A DNA stretch of 64,000 nucleotides. It comes from Eubacteriales bacterium (GTDB lineage: Bacteria > Bacillota > Clostridia > Oscillospirales > Butyricicoccaceae). The position numbers were made by a program, and so were the translations under genes. The DNA lies in contig JAUNGZ010000001.1 in assembly GCA_030524205.1 (NCBI GenBank), positions 1 to 64,000 of the forward strand. The letters run 5' to 3'. Shown piece after piece: positions 1 to 8,662 of the stretch (position 1 is the first letter of the stretch; each line of letters starts with the position of its first letter). The notes beneath the pieces are model-generated. The model had not been told where the DNA came from and ran no database searches. It was given only the letters and a program-made list of their open reading frames with translations.

Positions 1-1
1 G

Positions 2-538
2 GACACCAAGCTGGTCGAGCTGGAAAACGGCAACATCGACTGCCTGTGGAACGGCATGACCATCACGGACGACCTCAAGGCGAATATTTCGATCTCCGAG
101 CCGTATGCGCAGAACACGCAGGTGATCGTAACCAAGGCCGAGAACAAGGACGTTTATTCCGACTTCTCCAAGCTGATCGGCAAAACCGTCACCGTTGAGG
201 CCGGTTCGGCCGCGCAGGAGGTCGCCGAAGAGGACGAAAACCTGTCTCAGGCGGAGCTGCTAACGGTCAACAAGCAGACCGACGCGCTGCTCGAAGTCAA
301 GTCCGGCACGGCGGACGCCGCCATCTTCGACCAGACGATGGCCGACACCATGATCGGCGAAGGCACCGATTTTGCCGACCTGACGACCTGCGGCGTGTTC
401 CATCAGGAGGAGTACGGCATCGGCTTCCGCATGGGCAGCGACCTGTGCGAGGAGGTCAACAAGATCATCGCCGACCTGAAGGCGGACGGCAGCCTGCAGT
501 CGCTTGCCGATAAGTACGGCTTGACGCTGGCAGATTAA
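2..538 (+). CDS. Polar amino-acid ABC transporter substrate-binding protein (5' end outside window)
   Basis: Only the C-terminal 178 residues are present; the reading frame is open to the left edge, so signal peptide and first lobe are missing. The visible part has the second lobe of a family-3 (SBP_bac_3) binding protein: ISEPYAQNTQ, then a VGKTV-like IGKTVTVEAGSAA, the hinge AAIFDQTMAD and a typical end LQSLADKYGL. It captures an amino acid outside the cell for the permease and ATPase encoded directly downstream. Ligand specificity cannot be read from the sequence. The three genes form one operon. Confidence 0.9.
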   Translation, partial: DTKLVELENGNIDCLWNGMTITDDLKANISISEPYAQNTQVIVTKAENKDVYSDFSKLIGKTVTVEAGSAAQEVAEEDENLSQAELLTVNKQTDALLEVKSGTADAAIFDQTMADTMIGEGTDFADLTTCGVFHQEEYGIGFRMGSDLCEEVNKIIADLKADGSLQSLADKYGLTLAD

Positions 539-615
539 ACAAATCCAGCAACATATTTTTAGCTAAACGGGACAGCGTTGCCGCTGCCCCGCTTAGCTTT
601 GTTTGGAGGAATTAC

Positions 616-1278
616 ATGAACCCTTCGGTTATTTTTTCCAACTTATTTCAAAGCTTTGGAATCAACTGCACCATTTTCTTTATCACGCTGCTGATCGCGC
701 TGCCGTTCGGCCTGATCGTCGCGTTCGGTGCGATGAGCCGCTTCAGGCCGCTCGCGTATGTGATCAAGTTTTTCGTCTGGATCATCCGCGGCACGCCGCT
801 GATGCTTCAAATCATCTTTATCTACTACGGCCCGGGCCTGCTGCACTGGGGACAGCCGTGGAACGCGATGGGCACCAGCGGGCGCGTCGTGGCGACCTGC
901 GTCGCCTTTATCATCAACTATTCCTGCTATTTTTCCGAGATTTACCGCGGCGGCATCCAATCCGTCCCGCGCGGCCAGTATGAGGCCGGTCAGGTGCTCG
1001 GCATGACCAAAAGCCAGATCTTTTTCAAGATCACCCTGCTGCAGGTCATCAAGCGCGTCATCCCGCCCATGGGCAACGAATTTATGACGCTGATCAAGGA
1101 CACCGCGCTGGCCAATATCATCGCCTGCAAGGAAATCATTATGATGAGCAAGGAATTCATCAACAAGGGCCTGATCTGGCCGCTGTTCTCCACCGCGCTG
1201 TTCTTCCTGCTGTTCTGCGGCGTGCTGACGCTGCTGTTCTCTTGGTTTGAAAAGCGTATGGACTATTTCCGCGTGTAA
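616..1278 (+). CDS. Polar amino-acid ABC transporter permease (HisM/GlnP type)
   Basis: 220 residues, the usual length for a single-domain amino-acid permease. Several hydrophobic segments are seen, and the cytoplasmic EAA loop is clear (EAGQVLGMTKSQIFFKITL), which contacts the ATPase. RGTPLMLQI near residue 60 is the family signature. The start is supported by GGAGG at 605-609. It lies 77 bp after the binding protein and 12 bp before the ATPase. It probably imports one amino acid or cystine-like substrate as part of a three-component importer; the substrate is unknown. Confidence 0.92.
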   Translation: MNPSVIFSNLFQSFGINCTIFFITLLIALPFGLIVAFGAMSRFRPLAYVIKFFVWIIRGTPLMLQIIFIYYGPGLLHWGQPWNAMGTSGRVVATCVAFIINYSCYFSEIYRGGIQSVPRGQYEAGQVLGMTKSQIFFKITLLQVIKRVIPPMGNEFMTLIKDTALANIIACKEIIMMSKEFINKGLIWPLFSTALFFLLFCGVLTLLFSWFEKRMDYFRV

Positions 1279-1290
1279 GGGGGAAAAGCA

Positions 1291-2079
<789 letters not shown>

Positions 2080-2158
2080 AGAACGGAAAACTATCTAAAA
2101 ACTTTTCAGCGATTTTGACGAATACCCCATTTACAAACCGGAATAAATACGTTAAAAT

Positions 2159-2188
2159 AGTCCCGTACTAGTGATACGGGGCTTTTTT
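2159..2188 (+). terminator. Intrinsic terminator after amino-acid ABC operon
   Basis: Stem CCCGTA...TACGGG followed by GC and a run of six T. It lies between the ABC transporter operon and the 4hbD promoter. Confidence 0.75.
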
Positions 2189-2247
2189 CTTGTCTATTTA
2201 TACAGGAACGCGTGGTTAATTTTTGGTGAATTTTTTGTGCGTTTGTG

Positions 2248-2276
2248 TTGAAGTTGTGGCGTGAATTTGCTACAAT
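2248..2276 (+). promoter_or_regulatory. Sigma-A promoter for the 4-hydroxybutyrate genes
   Basis: TTGAAG (2248-2253), 17-bp spacer, TACAAT (2271-2276). It is about 85 bp before the 4hbD start. The surrounding 2190-2260 stretch is T-rich. No operator was recognised here. Confidence 0.65.
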
Positions 2277-2360
2277 AAAAGCGCAGGGCAATCCGCCCTG
2301 TTATAAGCATAAAAAGCCCGCACGGCCTTTTATAAATTTTAAGAATGGAGATGTTCAACT

Positions 2361-3545
2361 ATGGCTATGGATGCTTTCAGCAAGTCCCTCATGGCGGACA
2401 AGAGAGAAATCGTCATCGCCCCCACCATCTACAAGTTCGCTAACTTCGGCGAATTCGCCGAGGAGTTCAAGCTCGGCGAGCGCGACGTCGTTCTGACGAA
2501 CGAGTTTATCTACAAACCCTTCATGGAGGAGTTTGGCCTGAAGTGCCACTTCGTATTCCAGGAGAAGTTTGGCGCGGGCGAGCCTTCCGAGGCTATGATC
2601 GAAACCATGTACGAGACCATTCCGTACGACTCTTACGACCGCGTTGTCGCTATCGGCGGCGGCGCTATCATGGACCTGTGCAAGCTGCTCGGCTGCAAGC
2701 GCCCCTCTTCGGTACACGAATTGTACTTCAAGAGAGAGCCTGTTGTACATGAGAAGGAAGTTATCGCGATCCCGACCACCTGCGGCACCGGCTCCGAAGT
2801 GACCAACATTTCGGTCGCCATCGTCAAGGACGAGAAGGACGGCAAGCTGACCGGCGGCGAGACCAAGCTCGGCCTCGTGTCCGACGACATCATCCCGAAC
2901 AAGGTCTGCTTGGTTCCCGACCTGCTCAAGACCCTTCCCTACAAGCCCTTCGCGGCTTCCGCGATTGACGCGCTGATCCACGCGACCGAGTCCTACCTCT
3001 CTCCGCACCGCAAGACGATGACCTCTGAGCTGTTCTCTGTCAAGGCGATGGAGATGATCCTCAAGGGCTTCGTACAGATCGGCGACAAGGGCCCGGACGC
3101 CCGTCTGTCCTATCTGGATGAGTACGTTACCGCTTCCCTGTATGCCGGCATCGCCTTCCTGAAGGCTGGCTGCGCTACCGTACACGGCATGTCCTTCCCG
3201 CTCGGCGGCACCTACCACGTACCGCACGGCGAGTCCAACTACGCTCTGTTCGGCAAGATCCTCGAGATCTACGACGAGAAGAATCCGGACGGCGAGCTGA
3301 TGAACTTCAAGAAGCTGGTCGCTTCCATTCTGGGCTGCGAGGCCAAGGACGCGATCCCGGCTCTGAACGCTCTGCTCGAGAAGGTTCTGCCGCTCAAGCC
3401 GCTGCATGAGTACGGCTTCAAGGAAGAGGACATCAAGGGCTTTGCCGCTTCTGTTGAAGCGAACCAGCAGCGCCTGATCACCAACTCCTATATCACCCCG
3501 TGGACGCTGGACCTGAGCGAGCGCGTTTACCGCGAGTGCTTCTAA
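2361..3545 (+). CDS. 4hbD: 4-hydroxybutyrate dehydrogenase (iron-containing ADH family)
   Basis: 394 residues of the Fe-dependent alcohol dehydrogenase fold. The NAD-binding GGGAIMD is near residue 99, and IPTTCGTGSEVTN follows. Metal ligands are the D and H of DALIHATES and the H residues of TVHGMSFP and YHVPHGE. The sequence resembles clostridial 4-hydroxybutyrate dehydrogenase (as recalled from Clostridium kluyveri), which interconverts succinate semialdehyde and 4-hydroxybutyrate with NADH. The next genes are 4-hydroxybutyryl-CoA dehydratase and a CoA-transferase, which strongly supports this over a general alcohol dehydrogenase. The start is preceded by GGAG at 2346-2349, and the frame opens MAMDAFSK. 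Confidence 0.9.
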   Translation: MAMDAFSKSLMADKREIVIAPTIYKFANFGEFAEEFKLGERDVVLTNEFIYKPFMEEFGLKCHFVFQEKFGAGEPSEAMIETMYETIPYDSYDRVVAIGGGAIMDLCKLLGCKRPSSVHELYFKREPVVHEKEVIAIPTTCGTGSEVTNISVAIVKDEKDGKLTGGETKLGLVSDDIIPNKVCLVPDLLKTLPYKPFAASAIDALIHATESYLSPHRKTMTSELFSVKAMEMILKGFVQIGDKGPDARLSYLDEYVTASLYAGIAFLKAGCATVHGMSFPLGGTYHVPHGESNYALFGKILEIYDEKNPDGELMNFKKLVASILGCEAKDAIPALNALLEKVLPLKPLHEYGFKEEDIKGFAASVEANQQRLITNSYITPWTLDLSERVYRECF

Positions 3546-3571
3546 TATCCGACATTCGATACGCCTGACAG

Positions 3572-3606
3572 AAAGGGCGGGGAACCCCGCGTTCCCCGCC
3601 CCTTTT
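3572..3606 (+). terminator. Strong hairpin between 4hbD and abfD
   Basis: Stem AAAGGGCGGGGAAC paired with GTTCCCCGCCCCTTTT, 5-base loop. It may be a terminator or an mRNA-processing/attenuation hairpin, because the next gene follows only 44 bp later. Confidence 0.65.
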
Positions 3607-3649
3607 CATATCTCCCGCAATTTGAAAAAGAGAAAGGATATTTGATCTT

Positions 3650-5095
3650 ATGATGACCAAAGACCAGTACATCGAGTCTCTGAAGAAGCTCAACTTTAAC
3701 CTGTATGTTTTCGGTGAAAAAGTTGAGAACCCGACCGAGAACCCGATTATGCGTCCTTCGCTGAACTCCTTTGCCGCCACCTACGAGCTGGCCGAGGATC
3801 CGCAGTACGAAGATCTGATGACGGCCACCAGCCACCTGACCGGCCACAAGATCAACCGCTTTACGCATATCCATCAGTCCACCGACGACCTGATCAAAAA
3901 GGTAAAGATGCAGCGCCTGCTCGGCCAGAAGACCGCGGCCTGCTTCCAGCGCTGCGTGGGCATGGACGCAATGAACGCCGTTTACTCCTCCACCTATGAG
4001 ATCGACGAGGCCTGCGGCACCAAGTACCATGAGAATTTCATCAAGTTCCTGACCCGCGTGCAGGACGAGGACCTCGGCGTTGACGGCGCGATGACCGACG
4101 TCAAGGGCGACCGTTCGCTCTCCCCGTCTCAGCAGGCCGATCCCGACCTGTTCGTGCACGTGGTCGAGCGCACCGCCGACGGCGTTTACGTCACCGGCGC
4201 GAAGGCGCACCAGACCGGCTACATCAACTCCCACGAAGTGCTCGTCATGCCCACCATTGCCATGCGCGAGGGCGACGAGGACTACGCGATCTCCTTTGCG
4301 ATCCCGACCGATTCCGACGGCATCACGCTGATCTACGGCCGCCAGTCGTGCGATACCCGCAAGATCGAGGAGTACAACGACATCGACGTGGGCAATAAGG
4401 TCTACGGCGGCCACGAAGTGCTGGTCATTTTCGACCACGTGTTCGTGCCGAACGACCGTATCTTCCTCAACGGCGAAGTGAAGTTTGCCGGCATGATCGT
4501 CGAGCGCTTCGCGGGCTACCACCGCCAGAGCTACGGCGGCTGCAAGGTCGGCGTGGGCGACGTGCTGATCGGCGCGACCGCGCTCGCGGGCGAGATGGCG
4601 GGCTCGGCCAAGGCCAGCCACGTCAAGGATAAGCTGATCGAAATGACCCACCTGAACGAGACGCTGTACTGCTGCGGCATCGCGTGCTCCTCGCAGGGCA
4701 CCAAGACCAAGAGCGGCAACTACCTGATCGACCTGCTGCTGGCCAACGTCTGCAAGCAGAACGTCACCCGCTTCCCGTACGAGATCGCGCGTCTGGCGCA
4801 GGACCTCGCGGGCGGCCTGATGGTCACCCTGCCGAGCGAGGCGGACTACCGCAATCCCAAGCTGCACGATTACATCGACAAGTACTGCCGCGGCGTTGCT
4901 TCCGTTCCGACCGAGGACCGTATGCGTGTCCTCCGCCTGATCGAGAATATGACCATGGGCACCGCCGCTGTCGGCTATCTGCCTGAGTCTATGCACGGCG
5001 CCGGTTCGCCGCAGGCACAGCGCATCATGATTGCCCGTCAGTCCAACCTCGAAATGAAAAAGGATCTGGCAAAGAAGATTGCTCGCATTAAGTAA
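3650..5095 (+). CDS. abfD: 4-hydroxybutyryl-CoA dehydratase / vinylacetyl-CoA isomerase
   Basis: 481 residues, the usual length for AbfD. It converts 4-hydroxybutyryl-CoA to crotonyl-CoA by a radical mechanism with FAD and a [4Fe-4S] cluster. The cluster ligands expected for the family are visible: two cysteines in TAACFQRCVG (about residues 98 and 102) and the histidine and cysteine of GYHRQSYGGCKVG. The motifs HQTGxINSHE and ERMRVLR are also as in the Clostridium aminobutyricum enzyme, as recalled. The gene follows 4hbD and precedes a CoA-transferase, giving the standard 4-hydroxybutyrate-to-crotonyl-CoA module. The first codon could be either of two adjacent ATGs; the first is annotated. 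Confidence 0.96.
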   Translation: MMTKDQYIESLKKLNFNLYVFGEKVENPTENPIMRPSLNSFAATYELAEDPQYEDLMTATSHLTGHKINRFTHIHQSTDDLIKKVKMQRLLGQKTAACFQRCVGMDAMNAVYSSTYEIDEACGTKYHENFIKFLTRVQDEDLGVDGAMTDVKGDRSLSPSQQADPDLFVHVVERTADGVYVTGAKAHQTGYINSHEVLVMPTIAMREGDEDYAISFAIPTDSDGITLIYGRQSCDTRKIEEYNDIDVGNKVYGGHEVLVIFDHVFVPNDRIFLNGEVKFAGMIVERFAGYHRQSYGGCKVGVGDVLIGATALAGEMAGSAKASHVKDKLIEMTHLNETLYCCGIACSSQGTKTKSGNYLIDLLLANVCKQNVTRFPYEIARLAQDLAGGLMVTLPSEADYRNPKLHDYIDKYCRGVASVPTEDRMRVLRLIENMTMGTAAVGYLPESMHGAGSPQAQRIMIARQSNLEMKKDLAKKIARIK

Positions 5096-5109
5096 TCTCT
5101 GAGCAAATC

Positions 5110-5142
5110 ATAGGCACTCATGGAGCACCGTGGGTGCCTATG
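5110..5142 (+). terminator. Hairpin after abfD
   Basis: ATAGGCAC...GGTGCCTAT arms around a 15-base loop. There is no strong T tract, so it may be an attenuating or stabilising hairpin and not a full terminator; the next small gene begins 36 bp later. Confidence 0.5.
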
Positions 5143-5177
5143 TTTGCGATTTACACCAAAGGAGGAGTATCCGCACC

Positions 5178-5444
5178 ATGCTGCGCTGCACCGTAAAATT
5201 CTGCGGCGGCTGTAACCCGCGCTTCGACCGCGGCGAAGCCTATGGCGCCGTGCGCACCTCCCTTTCGGACGTCGCTTCGTTCTCCTATCCGGAGGACGGC
5301 ATGCATTACGACGTGCTCCTGATCGTCCGCGGCTGTACCGGTTGTCCCTATCTCTATGAAGATATCGACGCCGACCACCGCATTATTATTGCGGAGGCCG
5401 GTGAAGTCCCGGCAGCCGTCGAACAGATCCGGCTTCTCGCGTAA
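5178..5444 (+). CDS. Small cysteine-rich protein in the 4-hydroxybutyrate cluster, function unknown
   Basis: 88 residues; start supported by AAAGGAGG at 5159-5166. The N-terminus carries CTVKFCGGCNPRFDRGEAY and the middle RGCTGCPYL, so five cysteines fall in two clusters, consistent with a metal or Fe-S site or a thiol role. There is no signal peptide or membrane segment. The gene lies between the Fe-S-dependent abfD and the CoA-transferase. I do not recognise an assigned function. A role in maturing or protecting the dehydratase is a guess from position only. Confidence 0.8.
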   Translation: MLRCTVKFCGGCNPRFDRGEAYGAVRTSLSDVASFSYPEDGMHYDVLLIVRGCTGCPYLYEDIDADHRIIIAEAGEVPAAVEQIRLLA

Positions 5445-5501
5445 ATCCGGCGGCCAGTCCCTCGCTTTGCGGCCGCTACTCTGAGGAGGATGTATAGAAA
5501 G

Positions 5502-7070
5502 ATGAAGAAAGTAAGCATTATTTCTGCGGAAGAGGCCGCCCTGAAGGTTCAGGACGGCGACACCATCGCCACCGGCGGCTTTGTATCCTGCGCCTGCCCG
5601 GAAACCCTGTCCACTGCGCTGGAAAAGCGTTTTCTGGAGACCGGGCATCCGTCTAACCTGACGCTGTTCTTCGCGGCCGGTCAGGGCCACCGCGACGGCA
5701 CCGGCGGCGACCACTACGGCCATGAGGGCATGGTCAAGCGCGTCATCGGCGGCCACTGGGACCGCGCGCCCAAGCTGGGCGAGCTGGCGCTTCAGAACAA
5801 GATCGAAGCGTACAACCTGCCGCAGGGCGTTATCTCCCACATGTACCGCGACATCGCGGCGCACAACATCGGCACGATCACGCACGTCGGCCTGAAAACC
5901 TTCGCCGACCCGCGCAACGGCGGCGGCAAGCTCAACGACTGCACTAAGGAAGATCTCGTCAAGATCGTCAACATCGACGGCCATGAGCGCCTGCTGTACA
6001 AGGGCTTCCCGATCAACGTCGTGTTCCTGCGCGCTTCCTACTGCGACGAATACGGCAACTGCACCGTACATAGAGAAATCGGCCCGCTGGACGTCACCGC
6101 AATGGCGCAGGCGTGCAAGAATTCGGGCGGCAAGGTCATCGTACAGGTCGAGAAGATCGTGCAGGGCGGCTCTTTAGACCCCAAGCTGGTCGCTATTCCG
6201 GGCATCTACGTCGACTCGGTCGTCGTCGGCACGGAGGAGGAAAACATGCAGTGCCTCGGCATGCCGTACGACGGCGCGCTGACCGGCGAGTTCCGCATCC
6301 CGGTGGACGCCATTCCGCCCATCCCGATGGACGCGAAGAAGATCATCGCGCGCCGCGCGGCCATGGAGCTGCCCAAGGACGCGATCGTAAACCTCGGCAC
6401 GGGCGCGCCGGAGAAAATTGCAAACGTCGCGGCCGAGGAAGGCATCTCGGACAACATGACGCTGACCGTCGAGGCCGGCTCGATCGCGGGCGTGCCCTAC
6501 GGCGGCACCCAGTTCGGCGCGGCGGCGAACGCGATGTGCATCATCCCGCACAACGTGCAGTTTGACTTTTATCAGGGCGGCGGTCTGGACGTTGCGTTCC
6601 TCGGCCTTGCCGAAACCGCGCCCAACGGCGACCTGAACGTATCCAAGTTCGGCACCCGCCTTGCCGGCGCCGGCGGCTTTATCGACATCACACAGAACGC
6701 CAAGAAGGTCGTCTACTGCGGCACGTTTACCGCCAAGGGCCTCAAAACCGAATGCGCGGACGGCAAGCTCGTCATCACGCAGGAGGGCGGCAAGAAGAAG
6801 TTTGTCAAGGCTGTCGAGCACATCACCTTCTCGGGCGATTACGCCAACGAGGTGGGGCAGCCCGTGCTGTACATCACCGAGCGCGCCGTGTTCGAGCTGC
6901 GCCCCGAGGGCGTCACCCTGATCGAAATCGCCCCCGGCATCGACCTCAAGACGCAGGTTCTCGACCAGATGGACTTTGAGCCCAAGGTCGACTACCAGCC
7001 GGACGGCTCCGTTAAGCTGATGGACGCCCGTATTTTCCGCGAAGAGCTGATGGGATTGGCAAACGATTAA
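5502..7070 (+). CDS. Family I acyl-CoA:acetate CoA-transferase (probable 4-hydroxybutyrate CoA-transferase)
   Basis: 522 residues, alpha and beta CoA-transferase domains fused as in propionate or acetoacetate CoA-transferases. The N-terminal half has DTIATGGFVSCACPE. The C-terminal half has NLGTGAPEKIANVAAEEG and TVEAGSIAGVPYGG, whose Glu is the expected covalent catalytic residue. It most likely activates 4-hydroxybutyrate to its CoA thioester for abfD, using acetyl- or butyryl-CoA; substrate choice is inferred from context. The ATG at 5490 touches the GAGGAGG ribosome site, so the ATG at 5502 is preferred. Confidence 0.88.
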   Translation: MKKVSIISAEEAALKVQDGDTIATGGFVSCACPETLSTALEKRFLETGHPSNLTLFFAAGQGHRDGTGGDHYGHEGMVKRVIGGHWDRAPKLGELALQNKIEAYNLPQGVISHMYRDIAAHNIGTITHVGLKTFADPRNGGGKLNDCTKEDLVKIVNIDGHERLLYKGFPINVVFLRASYCDEYGNCTVHREIGPLDVTAMAQACKNSGGKVIVQVEKIVQGGSLDPKLVAIPGIYVDSVVVGTEEENMQCLGMPYDGALTGEFRIPVDAIPPIPMDAKKIIARRAAMELPKDAIVNLGTGAPEKIANVAAEEGISDNMTLTVEAGSIAGVPYGGTQFGAAANAMCIIPHNVQFDFYQGGGLDVAFLGLAETAPNGDLNVSKFGTRLAGAGGFIDITQNAKKVVYCGTFTAKGLKTECADGKLVITQEGGKKKFVKAVEHITFSGDYANEVGQPVLYITERAVFELRPEGVTLIEIAPGIDLKTQVLDQMDFEPKVDYQPDGSVKLMDARIFREELMGLAND

Positions 7071-7115
7071 GTTCCGATTTTATTATTTGTCTGTGTTGTG
7101 CAAGTGTTGGTTATT

Positions 7116-7133
7116 TTGTTAAGTGTTTAACAA
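7116..7133. promoter_or_regulatory. Rex-type redox operator before thlA
   Basis: TTGTTAAgtgtTTAACAA is a perfect inverted repeat and matches the known Rex consensus. It lies about 17 bp before the predicted -35 of thlA. Rex senses NADH/NAD and is known to control thl/crt/hbd-type operons in clostridia; the link here is by motif match. Confidence 0.88.
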
Positions 7134-7149
7134 ACTTTTCGAAAACCTC

Positions 7150-7177
7150 TTGCATTTTCCTGCACACTTGATAAAAT
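7150..7177 (+). promoter_or_regulatory. Predicted thlA promoter
   Basis: TTGCAT (7150-7155), 16-bp spacer, TAAAAT (7172-7177), just downstream of the Rex-type operator. The leader to the thlA start is about 75 nt. Confidence 0.55.
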
Positions 7178-7258
7178 ATTAACGAAGTCTTGTGAAAGAG
7201 CAATCCATTCGCGCGCCGGTACGTCCGGCCGCAAGAGAAGAAAAGGAGAAACAGCCAC

Positions 7259-8449
7259 ATGAACGTTTACATCTGTTCCGCTGCCCGCACCCCGATCGGC
7301 ACCTACGGCGGCACCCTGCGCGACGTATCCGCCCCGACGCTCGGCACGGTTGCCGCTAAGGCCGCCGTAGAGCGCGCCGGCGTCGATCCCAAGGCCATCG
7401 ACGAGGTCATTTTCGGCGAAGTGCTGCAGGCCGGCGTAGGCCAGAACCTCGCCCGTCAGGTAACGCTGGGCATCGACCTGCCGATCACCACCCCCGCTAT
7501 GACGCTGAATAAGGTTTGCGCGTCCTCGATGCGCGCCCTGTCTCTGGCGGCGCAGGTCATCCGCTCGGGCGACGACCAGTGCATTCTGGCCGGCGGCGCG
7601 GAAAGCATGTCCGGCGCGCCGTATATCTCCCGCAATATGCGCTGGGGCGCCCGTATGAACGACGTCAAGATGGTTGACTACATGGTATATGACGGCGTGT
7701 TTGACGTGTTCAACCAGTACCATATGGGTATCACGGCGGAAAACGTTGCCGCACAGTATGGCATCACCCGCGAAATGCAGGACGAAATCGCCCTGATGAG
7801 CCAGCAGCGCGCTTCTGCGGCAATTGCCAACGGCCGCTTTAAGGACGAAATCGTTCCGGTCGAAGTGAAGAAAAAGAAGGAAACCGTGCTGTTCGATACC
7901 GACGAGCATCCGCGCGCCGGCACGACGCTGGAAGTCCTCGCCAAGCTGCGCCCGGCGTTCAAGAAGGACGGCGGCACGGTCACCGCGGGCAACGCCTCCG
8001 GCATCAACGACGCGGGCGCCGCCATGATCATCGCGTCCGAGGATTTCGTCAAGGCGAACGGCCTCAAGCCGCTGGTCAAGATCCGCGCGCACGGCTCTGT
8101 CGGCTGCGACCCGTCCATCATGGGCATCGGCCCGATCGAATCCTCCCGTCTGGCGCTGAAGCGCGCCGGCCTGACCGTTGCCGACCTCGACCTCGTCGAG
8201 TCCAACGAAGCGTTCGCCGCGCAGGCGGCCGCCGTCAACCGCGAGCTGGGCTTTGACATGGAGAAGGTCAACGTCAACGGCGGCGCGATTGCGCTGGGCC
8301 ATCCGATCGGCGCCGCGGGCTGCCGCATCACCACCACGCTGATCCACGAGATGATCAAGCGCGACCTGACCCTCGGCCTTGCCACCATGTGCATCGGCGG
8401 CGGCATGGGCGAAGCGATCATCGTCGAACGCGACGAGCTCTGCAAGTAA
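7259..8449 (+). CDS. thlA: Acetyl-CoA C-acetyltransferase (thiolase)
   Basis: 396 residues. It condenses two acetyl-CoA to acetoacetyl-CoA, the first step of butyrate formation. The nucleophilic cysteine is in NKVCASSMRA near residue 87, the catalytic histidine in GGAIALGHPIGAAGC, and the second cysteine in MCIGGGMGEA. Length and motifs are those of biosynthetic thiolases. AAAGGAGAAA precedes the ATG. It heads the thlA-crt-hbd set under the Rex-type operator. A hairpin array separates it from crt. Confidence 0.96.
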   Translation: MNVYICSAARTPIGTYGGTLRDVSAPTLGTVAAKAAVERAGVDPKAIDEVIFGEVLQAGVGQNLARQVTLGIDLPITTPAMTLNKVCASSMRALSLAAQVIRSGDDQCILAGGAESMSGAPYISRNMRWGARMNDVKMVDYMVYDGVFDVFNQYHMGITAENVAAQYGITREMQDEIALMSQQRASAAIANGRFKDEIVPVEVKKKKETVLFDTDEHPRAGTTLEVLAKLRPAFKKDGGTVTAGNASGINDAGAAMIIASEDFVKANGLKPLVKIRAHGSVGCDPSIMGIGPIESSRLALKRAGLTVADLDLVESNEAFAAQAAAVNRELGFDMEKVNVNGGAIALGHPIGAAGCRITTTLIHEMIKRDLTLGLATMCIGGGMGEAIIVERDELCK

Positions 8450-8456
8450 ATTTTTT

Positions 8457-8611
8457 CTAGGGGGCTTCAAAAGCCCCCTAGATACGAAAACCGGTTCCCG
8501 AGAAACCGGTTTTCGATACCCGAATGACGCCGCCCAAGGCGGCTGAGTCGAGGTATAGAATGCGCGGCAAAGCTGCGCATTCTATGAGCAGAGAAACTTG
8601 TTTTTCTGCTC
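8457..8611. repeat. Five-hairpin intergenic array A (thlA-crt)
   Basis: Successive hairpins: H1 8457-8481 (CTAGGGGGC arms), H2 8485-8515 (CGAAAACCGGTT arms), H3 8516-8556 (ATACC...GGTAT closing GCCGCCcaaGGCGGC), H4 8556-8584 (TAGAATGCGC arms), H5 8586-8611 (GAGCAGA arms). The order and core of H1-H3 recur at 45706-45859 with different but still pairing H2 and H4 stems. Function unknown. Confidence 0.8.
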
Positions 8612-8662
8612 TCATTCAATAAAAAATCGCCGGATTTGATTTTTTGAAGGGAAGTCTTACCA

